NCBI RefSeq assembly: GCF_009758125.1
Contig: NZ_WRXO01000007.1
Span: 186,001-250,000, forward strand
Direction of reading: 5' to 3'
Length of the DNA stretch: 64,000 nt
From: Chitinophaga oryziterrae
GTDB lineage: Bacteria > Bacteroidota > Bacteroidia > Chitinophagales > Chitinophagaceae
Shown here: piece by piece, positions 1-7,851 of the stretch
Layout: every line of letters starts with the position of its first letter
Position numbering within the stretch: position 1 is the stretch's first letter
Made by a program: the position numbers and the translations under genes
The notes under the pieces: generated by a model
What the model was told of the DNA's origin: nothing
Seen by the model: only the letters and a program-made list of their open reading frames with translations
Databases searched by the model: none

Positions 1-1413
1 CAGCAGGTGATCAAAATGGCGGAGTATTTTCGTAACAACCATATTCCGTGCGATGTATTGGGTATCGAACCTAAATGGCAAACCGCAGCATACTCCTGTT
101 CCTATGTGTGGGCCAAAGACTTCTTTCCTGATCCCGATACTTTTATAGCGGTTATGAAGGATAAGGGTTTTCAGTTAAACCTATGGGAACATGCTTTTGT
201 ATCGCCTAAATCGCCGCTTTATGAACCTTTGAAAACCAGGTCTGGTAATTACCTGGTATGGGGCGGCTTAGTTCCCGATTTCGCTGATAGTACGACGAGG
301 AAGATTTTCGCTGATTACCATAACGAAACCTTTGTAAAACAGGGCATTTCGGGCTTTAAAATGGATGAATGCGATAATTCCAATATCGCTTTTGGAAGCA
401 ACTCGTGGAGTTTCCCCGAGCTTAGCCAGTTCCCATCGGGTATTGACGGTGAGCAGATGCACCAGCTTTTTGGCTTGCTGTATCAAAAAACCATATATAA
501 TATTTATAAGCGCTTCAACAAACGCACCTATTTGGATGTACGGGCTTCGAATGCTTTCGCGTCTTCGTATCCTGCTGCATTGTATAGCGATACATACGAT
601 CATGACCAATACATAAAAATGATATTGAACTCCGGGTTCTCGGGTATGATCTGGTCCCCGGAAGTGAGGGAGTCCAATTCGATAAAAGATTTTATGCGCC
701 GCAGTCAAACCGCGGTGCTGTCGGCACAAACACTTTTCAATTCCTGGTACCTGCAGAACCCGCCATGGTTGCAGATCAATATTAAAAAGAACAATGCCGG
801 CCAGCTGATGGATAATGCAAGAGACGTGGAAGCTGATATCCGCAAATTATTCGAATTCAGGATGAGCCTGATTCCCTATTTGTATAATGCTTTTGCTCAG
901 TATCATTTTAAAGGCATACCGCCGTTCCGTGCTTTGGTAATAGATTATCCGGATGATAAAAACACCGTTAATCTGGAAGATGAATACATGATAGGTGAAG
1001 GTATACTGGCGGCGCCATTAACAGAAAAAATGGACGAGAGGATGGTTTACCTCCCGGCCGGTATCTGGTATGATTTTAATACGAACCAAAAATATGCAGG
1101 GGGCAGGCAATACTCCATTAAACCCACACTTTCTCAACTGCCCATATTTATCAAAGAAGGAACGATCCTACCATTAGCCAAGCCAGTTGAGCATGTAACA
1201 GCAGGTACAGTATTTGAGATCACCTGTTATGTGTACGGCAATGGTGCAACAGGGACAACGCTGTTCGAGGACGATGGTGTAACTTTTAATTATGAAAAGG
1301 GAGATTATAATACGATGACTTTGCAATGGTTAAATAATAAGGCGCATATCAGCCACAAGGGTTCATTCAAAAATTCCAGGTATGAGATAACCCGATGGGT
1401 TGTTATTAATTAA
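1..1413 (+). CDS. Glycoside hydrolase family 31 (alpha-xylosidase/alpha-glucosidase type), 5' truncated by window
   Basis: The reading frame is open from the first base, so the gene begins outside the window and 470 codons of its C-terminal part are visible. GH31 enzymes hydrolyse alpha-glucosides or alpha-xylosides with retention of configuration. The segment GFKMDECD matches the GH31 nucleophile region, and its Asp codon lies at 364-366. The segment ALYSDTYDHDQY is where the acid/base Asp is expected (codon near 589). The final third looks like the beta-sandwich domains that close GH31 proteins, with segments such as LPAGIWYDFNT and TTLFEDDG. No partner gene is visible because the upstream side is missing. 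Substrate cannot be decided from this part; alpha-xylosidase is likeliest because the fragment resembles Bacteroidota proteins with that label. Confidence 0.85.
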   Translation, partial: QQVIKMAEYFRNNHIPCDVLGIEPKWQTAAYSCSYVWAKDFFPDPDTFIAVMKDKGFQLNLWEHAFVSPKSPLYEPLKTRSGNYLVWGGLVPDFADSTTRKIFADYHNETFVKQGISGFKMDECDNSNIAFGSNSWSFPELSQFPSGIDGEQMHQLFGLLYQKTIYNIYKRFNKRTYLDVRASNAFASSYPAALYSDTYDHDQYIKMILNSGFSGMIWSPEVRESNSIKDFMRRSQTAVLSAQTLFNSWYLQNPPWLQINIKKNNAGQLMDNARDVEADIRKLFEFRMSLIPYLYNAFAQYHFKGIPPFRALVIDYPDDKNTVNLEDEYMIGEGILAAPLTEKMDERMVYLPAGIWYDFNTNQKYAGGRQYSIKPTLSQLPIFIKEGTILPLAKPVEHVTAGTVFEITCYVYGNGATGTTLFEDDGVTFNYEKGDYNTMTLQWLNNKAHISHKGSFKNSRYEITRWVVIN

Positions 1414-1497
1414 TGTTAACTCCGCCCTGCGTATCATATAGCTGCCGGCTATATCATTTCTGTACAAACACGGAGCCGGATATGTTTTGTCGCAAAC

Positions 1498-1536
1498 AAA
1501 AAGAGGGCGTATCAGTTACTGATACACCCTCTTTTT
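1498..1536. terminator. Bidirectional intrinsic terminator
   Basis: AAAAAGAGGG and GTATCA pair with TGATAC and CCCTCTTTTT across a 5-nt loop, with one C/A mismatch. The A and T tracts on both flanks suit termination from either side. It lies between the convergent GH31 gene and the oxygenase gene. Confidence 0.85.
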
Positions 1537-1552
1537 GTTTATAGCATATATA

Positions 1553-2422
1553 TTATTTCTTTTTGGAATTCCCTGATAAGAAGCGAAGTATTTTACTGAC
1601 AATCTTATCATTAGCTCCCAGTCTTCCCTTTATTTCCGTATAAATGGCCACCATGGTATTGTCCAGCTTCACCATAAACTTTTTCCTTCCTTCACCAGGT
1701 CTTACCATATAATGGGTTGCCCTGCGGAAAGGCTGAGCTTCTTCTGTATAGTAATATAATGCAATAGACCTTCTGAAAACATCCTCGGGACAGGTAGTTG
1801 GTTCCGGATGGCCATGATAGGAATCGGCATCTGTATTGAAGATCACGCAACGGTTAAACACTGGCAGTACTTTTTTCTCACAGGCTTTCATCTGTGTATC
1901 CCATAACTCCAGTTTTCCACCCCATTCTTCTTCCCAGTCCTTGTTCAGATAAACAAGTACGTTCACACGTCTTTGCCAGTGGCGATGATGTGGATGTACC
2001 GTGAAATCTGCATGAATGTTGAGATACCCGTTCCTTTTAGACTGATGGATTCCGCCGCCTTCCAGCAAATCATCTTTCATCAGGCCTTTTATGCCGGTAA
2101 GGGTACTCAGGAACTCAAGAAATGCAGGTGAATTTAATTCGTTAATAGTTCTTTTTATGGTCGCAGGTAATGCGTCCAGCTTGTTCAACCCTGCTTTTTT
2201 CTCATTGTAGTGAACATAATTTATCCAGCCATCAGCTTCATTGAGTTTATTAAACTCATCCACACATTTATTCAATACTTCCGGATCAAGGAAATTTTCC
2301 AGTACAATATGAGGATAAGGACTCGCTTGCTGGTATTCGCTACTCAAAGTTGGTAGCTGGCCGTTCCATTTATCGTAATTGAATAACTGGCCTGGCTGAG
2401 GAGTTGCAACTGTAGTATTCAC
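1553..2422 (-). CDS. 2-oxoglutarate/Fe(II)-dependent oxygenase (prolyl-hydroxylase-like)
   Basis: A 289-residue cytosolic-looking protein of the prolyl 4-hydroxylase-like 2OG-Fe(II) oxygenase superfamily. These enzymes use 2-oxoglutarate, oxygen and ferrous iron to hydroxylate a substrate. The iron-binding facial triad is visible: His137 and Asp139 in the HAD segment, and a distal His near residue 203 in YHGHPEP. An Arg in RRSIALYYY follows and would bind the 2-oxoglutarate carboxylate. The WGGKLELWD segment is typical of the double-stranded beta-helix core. It is transcribed alone, convergent with the GH31 gene. The substrate is unknown; relatives often sit near polysaccharide genes, but nothing here proves that link. 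Confidence 0.8.
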   Translation of the reverse strand: MNTTVATPQPGQLFNYDKWNGQLPTLSSEYQQASPYPHIVLENFLDPEVLNKCVDEFNKLNEADGWINYVHYNEKKAGLNKLDALPATIKRTINELNSPAFLEFLSTLTGIKGLMKDDLLEGGGIHQSKRNGYLNIHADFTVHPHHRHWQRRVNVLVYLNKDWEEEWGGKLELWDTQMKACEKKVLPVFNRCVIFNTDADSYHGHPEPTTCPEDVFRRSIALYYYTEEAQPFRRATHYMVRPGEGRKKFMVKLDNTMVAIYTEIKGRLGANDKIVSKILRFLSGNSKKK

Positions 2423-2471
2423 TTTTGACGTTTAAATTTATAACAATTTACAACAATTTATAATTGCTTAT

Positions 2472-3194
2472 TTATTTCGTCTGTGCAGCCGCACTTCCAA
2501 ACACTGTTTTTAACAGGTCTGTAACACGGGCAGCAGGATCTTTACGGATCTTTTGCTCTTCCAGTCCTACTTCCAGGAAAATACCCGCTACCGCCTTCTC
2601 TGTTACGTAAGAGGAGAGGTCTGTGTTTACCGGAGTAGAGGAGAATTTGTTATACAGGGAGAAAACGTCTCCCCAGTACTTGGTAGCATCCACTTTCTTC
2701 AGGGCTTCCGCGATCACCGGGCGGAAAGCACTGGTAAGATCGGCCGTGGTCTTCTGTTTAAAGAAATTGGTAGCTGCAAAATCACCCCCTTTCAGGATAC
2801 CCATGGCATCGGTGATGCTCATCTGTTTGATAGCATTTACGAAGATGGGCGTGGCTGACTTAGCCGCTTCCTCTGCACCACGGTTCATGGCCAGTACCGC
2901 TTTATCTACTACACTACCCATGCCCACATTACGTAAGGTAGACTCAACTTTCTGCGCCTCAGGGGGCATCAGTATCTTTAATGCTGCATTGGCAAAGAAT
3001 CCGTTTACAGCAGAAAGGCGATTGGCACTGTTCTGTGTACCTATCGTTAAGGCCTCTTTTAAAGCAGCAGCAATCTGTGTGGTGTTCGTCTGTCCACCCA
3101 CTGTAGTTGGCAGGCTGTTGAGGATCTGTTGAGAGGTCTCACAGCTCGTTAAAAGCAGTGAAATGAGCAAACATGAGAAAAAACCGGTTTTCAT
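2472..3194 (-). CDS. DUF4197 family lipoprotein
   Basis: A 240-residue protein with a lipoprotein signal peptide: MKTGFF, a hydrophobic run, then a lipobox ending at LLTSC. I chose the ATG at 3194 because it places Met directly before the signal peptide; an in-frame start 10 codons upstream would add a non-signal extension. The mature part is mostly helical and contains ANAALKILMPPEAQ and VTEKAVAGIFLEVGLEEQKIR, which resemble the DUF4197 family of proteobacterial and Bacteroidota envelope proteins. Its molecular role is unknown. It is transcribed divergently from the helicase gene with an 85-bp gap. Confidence 0.75.
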   Translation of the reverse strand: MKTGFFSCLLISLLLTSCETSQQILNSLPTTVGGQTNTTQIAAALKEALTIGTQNSANRLSAVNGFFANAALKILMPPEAQKVESTLRNVGMGSVVDKAVLAMNRGAEEAAKSATPIFVNAIKQMSITDAMGILKGGDFAATNFFKQKTTADLTSAFRPVIAEALKKVDATKYWGDVFSLYNKFSSTPVNTDLSSYVTEKAVAGIFLEVGLEEQKIRKDPAARVTDLLKTVFGSAAAQTK

Positions 3195-3263
3195 AATAGC
3201 ATATATTACATTACATAATGACAATGTTTGGCAAATATAGGCGTTACTTTTCGTAGTTTATCT

Positions 3264-3271
3264 TAGCTTTG
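3264..3271 (+). promoter_or_regulatory. TAnnTTTG -7 element for the DEAD-box helicase
   Basis: TAGCTTTG matches the Bacteroidota -7 consensus exactly and ends 8 nt before the start codon at 3280. No convincing -33 element was seen. The spacing implies a very short or absent 5' leader. Confidence 0.55.
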
Positions 3272-3279
3272 CGCAAAAA

Positions 3280-4428
3280 ATGGCATTTTCATCACTTGGA
3301 TTATCTGCACCTTTACTTCAGGCTATCAGGGAACATAAATACAAAGAGCCATACCCGGTGCAGGAACAAGCTATACCTGCCATCATCAACGGAAAAGACA
3401 TTTTAGGGATCTCCAAAACAGGGTCGGGTAAAACCGCAGGTTATGTACTGCCTATCCTGGAATTGTTCCAGCTAAGGTCCAGTAAAGGAGACCGCCACAT
3501 AGGTGCCCTTGTGATCGTTCCTACCAGGGAATTGGCCATCCAGGTGAATGACGTGTTCAAGACCTTCAGCAAACATCTTCCTCAGACGATAAAGACTACA
3601 GCCGTATTTGGTGGTGTATCCATCAATCCGCAGATGATAGCAGTACGCCATACCGATGTACTGATTGCTACTCCGGGGCGTTTATTAGACCTTATAGACT
3701 CTAAAGCCGTGCATATCTCCAGGGCAGACATATTAGTGCTGGATGAAGCGGATAAGATGCTGAACCTGGGTTTTAAAGAGGAAATGGATAAGATCATGGC
3801 CATGTTGCCGGAGAAACGCCAGAATATCCTGTTCTCTGCTACTTTAAACAATGATATCAATGATATACAGTTACAGTTGCTGCATGAACCGGTAAAGATC
3901 GAGATCGTTGATGAGGAGAGTGGAAGTAATATTGACCAGATTTCACAACTGGCATATAATGTGACCCTTGAAAGAAAAGGCCCTTTCCTCAGATATCTGA
4001 TTAAAAGTGAGAATATGGAACAGGTGTTGGTATTTACCTCTGCTATCCGCTCTGCAGAGAACCTGGTAGGTAAGCTGAATAAGAACGGCGTCCAGGCAGC
4101 TGCGTTTCATGGAGATTTGAGTCAGGGTACAAGGGTAGACAACCTGCGAATGTTTAAAGAAGGCAGATTACGCGTACTGGTAGCTACGGATTTAGCTGCC
4201 AGAGGTATAGATATCAAAGATTTACCGGTGGTGATCAATTTCGAATTACCCCGTTCCCCTAAAGATTATGTACACAGGATAGGCCGTACCGGCAGGGCAG
4301 ATGCGAATGGAACAGCTATTTCATTGTTATGTGAAGATGATCAGCATCACTTTAAAATTATCCAGAAGAAGATGGGTAAGAAAGTAGAGATCAAAGAAAG
4401 CGCTGAGATAGATCTGCATGGCTTTTGA
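3280..4428 (+). CDS. DEAD-box ATP-dependent RNA helicase
   Basis: A 382-residue superfamily 2 RNA helicase, probably acting in ribosome assembly or RNA turnover. Motifs appear in order: a Q motif near residues 7-30, Walker A SKTGSGKT ending at Lys51/Thr52, PTRELAIQ at about 81-88, ATPGR, DEAD at 155-158, SAT near 187, RGIDI, and HRIGRTGR. The protein ends soon after the second RecA domain, so it lacks the long basic tail of RhlE-type enzymes and is at the short end of the family. Walker A begins with Ser rather than the usual Ala. The start is supported by an exact -7 element 8 nt upstream. A perfect inverted repeat follows the gene. Confidence 0.95.
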   Translation: MAFSSLGLSAPLLQAIREHKYKEPYPVQEQAIPAIINGKDILGISKTGSGKTAGYVLPILELFQLRSSKGDRHIGALVIVPTRELAIQVNDVFKTFSKHLPQTIKTTAVFGGVSINPQMIAVRHTDVLIATPGRLLDLIDSKAVHISRADILVLDEADKMLNLGFKEEMDKIMAMLPEKRQNILFSATLNNDINDIQLQLLHEPVKIEIVDEESGSNIDQISQLAYNVTLERKGPFLRYLIKSENMEQVLVFTSAIRSAENLVGKLNKNGVQAAAFHGDLSQGTRVDNLRMFKEGRLRVLVATDLAARGIDIKDLPVVINFELPRSPKDYVHRIGRTGRADANGTAISLLCEDDQHHFKIIQKKMGKKVEIKESAEIDLHGF

Positions 4429-4471
4429 TTGAAATATCCTATAAAGGGATTTATCCGTCCTAACATTTTTC

Positions 4472-4510
4472 TTATTCACTTTAGATCTTTACAATATCTA
4501 AAGTGAATAA
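4472..4510. repeat. Perfect 15-bp inverted repeat abutting the 4514 start codon
   Basis: TTATTCACTTTAGAT (4472-4486) and ATCTAAAGTGAATAA (4496-4510) are perfect reverse complements around a 9-nt spacer. The right arm ends 3 nt before the ATG at 4514. It could be the helicase terminator, an operator, or an mRNA hairpin controlling the downstream gene. No T tract follows the right arm, which argues against a standard terminator. Confidence 0.8.
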
Positions 4511-4513
4511 AAT

Positions 4514-4978
4514 ATGTACTACTTTTTGGTTTTCCATTCTCTGTTAAGATGGCTGGTTTTAATCAGTTTATTATATGCTATTTACAAGGCATATACAGGC
4601 TATACAACCAACAGGACCTTTACAGCCAGAGATAATGCAGCCCGGCACTGGACGGCTACCATTGCGCAAACCCAGATGCTGCTGGGCATCTTTTTATATA
4701 CCCAAAGTGCTCTTATCAAATATTTCTGGAGAAATTTCAGTGAGGCTATTCATCAGCAGCAAATTACTTTCTTCGCACTGATCCATATCTCTCTTATGGT
4801 GATCGCAACTGTTATACTTACTGTTGGTTCGGGAATGGCTAAAAGAAAAGAAACAGATAAAGAGAAATTTAAAACGATGTTAATCTGGTTTATCATCGCG
4901 CTCATCATCATATTTATCGCCGTCCCCTGGCCATTCTCTCCATTAGCAAACAGACCCTGGCTCAGAGCAGTTTTTTAG
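4514..4978 (+). CDS. Small four-helix membrane protein of unknown function
   Basis: A 154-residue integral membrane protein with about four hydrophobic helices, near residues 3-25, 50-66, 84-105 and 124-142. Conserved-looking His residues lie at FHSLLRW, ARHWTA, AIHQQQ and LIHISL, which resembles small Bacteroidota proteins sometimes labelled cytochrome-b-like; heme binding is only a guess. It ends with a short proline-containing tail. Its 3' end overlaps the convergent acetyltransferase gene by 17 bp. A perfect dyad lies immediately before the start codon and leaves little room for an ordinary ribosome-binding site. Confidence 0.7.
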   Translation: MYYFLVFHSLLRWLVLISLLYAIYKAYTGYTTNRTFTARDNAARHWTATIAQTQMLLGIFLYTQSALIKYFWRNFSEAIHQQQITFFALIHISLMVIATVILTVGSGMAKRKETDKEKFKTMLIWFIIALIIIFIAVPWPFSPLANRPWLRAVF

Positions 4979-5426
4979 ACATGGTGATATCATCCCCTTC
5001 TTCCTTTATAACAAAACCGTACTTTTTAAACAGGTTGATAGCAGCAGACATACTTCTTGCAGTATGCAGGCAAACTACTTTAAAATGCAGTTTAACAGCC
5101 TTTTGTAATACGTTTTTCAGCAGCAGGTCTCCCAGTTTCAGACCTCTGTAGTTACTGTCGATGTACATCCTTTTCAGCCAGCAGGTGTTATTATCTGCAT
5201 CTGCTGGCTGTAATGCGACTGTCCCGATGATATCACTATCGAAGGTTTCTATGACTTCAAAGGCGCCTCCTTTTTGGGTATAGTTTGCCTCGATATTTGC
5301 GAGGTCGCTTTCATACGTATCAGGGGCGTACACGTAATCAAATTCGGGCAGGGTCCTTTTTACAAGATCTGTTATTTTATCCCTGTCCCTGTTGGTAGCT
5401 GTTCGGATGATAAAACTCTTATCCAT
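4962..5426 (-). CDS. GNAT family N-acetyltransferase
   Basis: A 154-residue single-domain GNAT protein that would transfer an acetyl group from acetyl-CoA to an amine. The core acetyl-CoA site is visible as WLKRMYIDSNYRGLKLGDLL, which contains the R/Q-x-x-G-x-G/A-like pyrophosphate loop as YRGLKLG. The later segment INLFKKYGFVIKEEG is the usual beta-alpha-beta end of the fold. The substrate is unknown. It overlaps the 3' end of the convergent membrane-protein gene. An exact TACTTTTG element lies 28 nt upstream at 5455-5462. Confidence 0.85.
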   Translation of the reverse strand: MDKSFIIRTATNRDRDKITDLVKRTLPEFDYVYAPDTYESDLANIEANYTQKGGAFEVIETFDSDIIGTVALQPADADNNTCWLKRMYIDSNYRGLKLGDLLLKNVLQKAVKLHFKVVCLHTARSMSAAINLFKKYGFVIKEEGDDITMSKKLL

Positions 5427-5454
5427 TAGCAGGGGGTAAATTTTGGGTACAATG

Positions 5455-5462
5455 CAAAAGTA
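5455..5462 (-). promoter_or_regulatory. TAnnTTTG -7 element for the GNAT gene
   Basis: On the minus strand the sequence reads TACTTTTG, 28 nt before the start codon at 5426, giving a short leader. Confidence 0.5.
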
Positions 5463-5574
5463 ATCAGTTCTTTTGTGGGAGCTTTATTTTATTTACCCAA
5501 TTGCAAATGTTATTGTTTTTAAGTATTGATTTTTGTTAAAATTTAAAAAATGATAACACTTAAAAATGTCGCTA

Positions 5575-5985
5575 CTAATGCTTAGAGAGTTTTGCTATCA
5601 GAGCGGACAATGTGTTCATCCCCCAGTGCCCGAAATACCTGCCATTTTTTACAGTAACTATATCGATCACATCTATTGTTATTTTTTCTCCTGTAGGAGG
5701 GATGCCCATTAAAGGGCCGGTATGTGTGCCTGTGATAGCTTTGCGGGTAGTGACTTTATCGCCTTCAGCAATCTGATCGTAGATAATCACTTTGATATCG
5801 GAGAAGGCGGGCCTTAATACTTCTTCGAACATATACCGCATGCCTGCCGGGCCGTTATTCATACCTTCCCGGGCAGTGTGATTGATGAAATTATCATCCA
5901 TCAGTTCTTTGAAACTTTCCTGGTTTCCCTGTTCAATTACTTCTTTGTTGAAGCGTAATACAACTGCTTTGTTATTGTTTTCCAT
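5575..5985 (-). CDS. SnoaL-like (ester cyclase family) protein
   Basis: A 136-residue NTF2-like/SnoaL-fold protein. Typical segments are NFINHTAREGMNNGPAG near the N terminus and KVTTRKAITGTHTGPLMGIPP in the middle, the second being the hallmark of the family annotated as ester cyclase. Few members have a known activity; SnoaL itself closes a polyketide ring, but no polyketide genes are nearby. An exact TAATTTTG element lies only 4 nt before the start codon, so it probably has its own promoter rather than depending on the AraC gene 54 nt upstream. A second SnoaL-like gene lies at 40097. Confidence 0.8.
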   Translation of the reverse strand: MENNNKAVVLRFNKEVIEQGNQESFKELMDDNFINHTAREGMNNGPAGMRYMFEEVLRPAFSDIKVIIYDQIAEGDKVTTRKAITGTHTGPLMGIPPTGEKITIDVIDIVTVKNGRYFGHWGMNTLSALIAKLSKH

Positions 5986-5989
5986 AAGG

Positions 5990-5997
5990 CAAAATTA
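5990..5997 (-). promoter_or_regulatory. TAnnTTTG -7 element, near-leaderless SnoaL gene
   Basis: On the minus strand TAATTTTG ends 4 nt before the start at 5985. Confidence 0.5.
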
Positions 5998-6039
5998 GGA
6001 ATGCCTTACCTTTTACAGTTATAGCTACTCATTCAAAAA

Positions 6040-6912
6040 CTATTGCCGGGCAGTCAGATTTTGTTCCTGATAATCTTTGGGAGAAATACCGAATTGCTGT
6101 TTGAAAGATTTAGAGAAACTGGAATGGTTCTCATAACCTACTTTCTGGTATACGTCACTGGGTTTTTCGCCGGGCTGTTGTAATAAACGGGCAGCTAGTT
6201 GCAGCTTTTGCTCCAGAAGCCATTTCTGGGGAGAAAGGCCGTAGATATTGTTAAAGCGTCTCTGGAATGTAGACAGACTTGCATTACAAAGGAATGCCAG
6301 TTCTTCTACTGTAATATGATTAGCAATATTTGTTTCTACTACCTGTCTTAGTGCAAGGTCTTTGCTGTCACTGGTATTATTAAGCCTGAAAGAAGCAATG
6401 GCATCCGGGTTTGTTTCAAAGAGGTATACCATCAGTTCTTCTGTTTTTAATAATCGCAGTTCCACTGATAATTCATTTCCTGATTGAAGTAATAAATCCA
6501 GAGAGGAGATATAATTCCTGATAAAAGTATCTTTCTTAAATGTCAGAGAGGGGAGACCTTTCTGTTTTCCGGCACGGCTGATGAGTTTCGCATATTTTAC
6601 ATAAAAATCAGCCATTAGTTTATTGCTGAAATAAATGATGATACTATGGAATTTACCTTCTCCCGAGAGTACTTCTGTTGTTAAACAATTTCCACAGGAA
6701 AGCAGTAGGATTTCATCTTCATGAACGGTCGTTTTATTATCAGTATAAGCAATTGTTTTTTGCCCCTCTATCAGCAGGTTGATCATATTCTTATGCAGTA
6801 TGATCTTGTTCTTCACGGTATTGGTACCAGAGGTATACCTTTTGATGATAACATCACTGTCAGGGTCTGTTTTCCCTGGTAGCAGGTCTTGCGGCAGGTT
6901 GATCACTTTCAT
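6040..6912 (-). CDS. AraC family transcriptional regulator
   Basis: A 290-residue regulator with an N-terminal cupin-like sensor region (about residues 1-160) and a C-terminal AraC/XylS double helix-turn-helix (about 190-285). The HTH segments are ITVEELAFLCNASLSTFQRR and VYQKVGYENHSSFSKSFKQQ, followed by FGISPKDY. It lies 6 nt after the dioxygenase gene on the same strand and may control it. A TAATTTTG element overlaps the end of the dioxygenase gene and stops 1 nt before this ATG, so the regulator may also be made from its own leaderless transcript. The inducer is unknown. Confidence 0.9.
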   Translation of the reverse strand: MKVINLPQDLLPGKTDPDSDVIIKRYTSGTNTVKNKIILHKNMINLLIEGQKTIAYTDNKTTVHEDEILLLSCGNCLTTEVLSGEGKFHSIIIYFSNKLMADFYVKYAKLISRAGKQKGLPSLTFKKDTFIRNYISSLDLLLQSGNELSVELRLLKTEELMVYLFETNPDAIASFRLNNTSDSKDLALRQVVETNIANHITVEELAFLCNASLSTFQRRFNNIYGLSPQKWLLEQKLQLAARLLQQPGEKPSDVYQKVGYENHSSFSKSFKQQFGISPKDYQEQNLTARQ

Positions 6913-6913
6913 A

Positions 6914-6921
6914 CAAAATTA
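6914..6921 (-). promoter_or_regulatory. TAnnTTTG -7 element overlapping the upstream stop codon
   Basis: Minus-strand TAATTTTG covers the stop codon of the dioxygenase gene and ends 1 nt before the AraC start codon at 6912, implying a leaderless AraC transcript. Confidence 0.5.
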
Positions 6922-7767
6922 GTTATTACCTATTCTGAAGCATCTCATGCTGATGGCAGAAAATACTTCTTCATAAGTATAATGGATCTCTTCATTTTTA
7001 TCAGCCAAAGCAATGCTGTATAACATAGGAATGTAATGATCTGTAGTAGGTACAGCGCGATTGGCGATCTTCCCTAAATTATTATAATAAAACAGGCTGC
7101 CGAAGTCTCTTTCATTAATCCGGCCCTTTACCCATTCGTCAAATTCAATAGCCCAGGAGTAGGGTTTATTCCTTGAAAAAACGCCCTTTAACAAACTGAG
7201 CTCCAGGTTATGTACAATATTCCCGCTGCCAATGATCAATACGCCTTTATCCCGTAAGGGTTTCAGGTGTTGGGCCAGGTCCCAGTGATAATCTAGTCGC
7301 TGCCCTACAGGAATGCTTAATTCCATAACAGGGATATTACCTTCAGGTGCTATATGTCTTAAAATGGCCCAGGCCCCATGATCAAGATCATTACTGTCAT
7401 CCACTTCCACTTTCTCCGATAACTGCGGAATTACCTGGCCAAAGGCGGTAGCGCCGGATACATTGTAATAAGGGCAGTTGAAGTGTTCCGGAACTTTCAG
7501 ATAAGAGGCTTCCGCCGTGAGATAATGCCCGGATATAATCAATATGGCGGATGGCTTACGGGTAAGATCATCTCCCATCTTTTTTAAACTCTGCGTAAAA
7601 GGGTTATCCCTGAACGCATTTTCAGGGTCACCATGCCCCACAAAGAAAACGGGCATTTTCTCCGTTGGCTGGAAAACACCGGGCAGTTTCAGCAACTGCT
7701 CTATCTGTGATGAGTAGGGAATGAACGGCAATAATGCCGCCATTTTGATAAATGATTTCCTTTCCAT
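6919..7767 (-). CDS. Extradiol ring-cleavage dioxygenase, DODA/YgiD type
   Basis: A 282-residue protein of the LigB-like extradiol dioxygenase family, close to bacterial 4,5-DOPA dioxygenase YgiD, which opens the ring of L-DOPA. Metal-site segments are present: FVGHGDP, ILIISGHYLT, DLDHGAW and TTDHYIPML, with GSGNIVHNL in between. The start at 7767 (MERKSFIKMAALLPF) gives an N-terminal segment resembling a Tat-like or weak signal peptide, which ordinary cytosolic YgiD lacks; an ATG 6 codons earlier is also possible. It precedes the AraC gene by 6 nt. Whether it acts on DOPA or another catechol is open. Confidence 0.88.
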   Translation of the reverse strand: MERKSFIKMAALLPFIPYSSQIEQLLKLPGVFQPTEKMPVFFVGHGDPENAFRDNPFTQSLKKMGDDLTRKPSAILIISGHYLTAEASYLKVPEHFNCPYYNVSGATAFGQVIPQLSEKVEVDDSNDLDHGAWAILRHIAPEGNIPVMELSIPVGQRLDYHWDLAQHLKPLRDKGVLIIGSGNIVHNLELSLLKGVFSRNKPYSWAIEFDEWVKGRINERDFGSLFYYNNLGKIANRAVPTTDHYIPMLYSIALADKNEEIHYTYEEVFSAISMRCFRIGNN

Positions 7768-7837
7768 TTTTTGCGAACAATCCATAAATATACTATGAAT
7801 TCACAATTTCATAACCTACGTCCCTCAATCCAATCTG

Positions 7838-7845
7838 TACTTTTG
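7838..7845 (+). promoter_or_regulatory. TAnnTTTG -7 element for the sigma-factor gene
   Basis: TACTTTTG ends 6 nt before the ATG at 7852. This supports that ATG over the earlier in-frame ATG at 7795 or the start at 7771, both of which lie upstream of the promoter. Confidence 0.5.
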
Positions 7846-7851
7846 CGGTAT

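Noticed and set aside
268..729. A 153-codon frame opposite the GH31 gene
   Set aside because: It lies fully inside the well-supported glycosidase on the other strand, has no family features, and is explained by codon bias.
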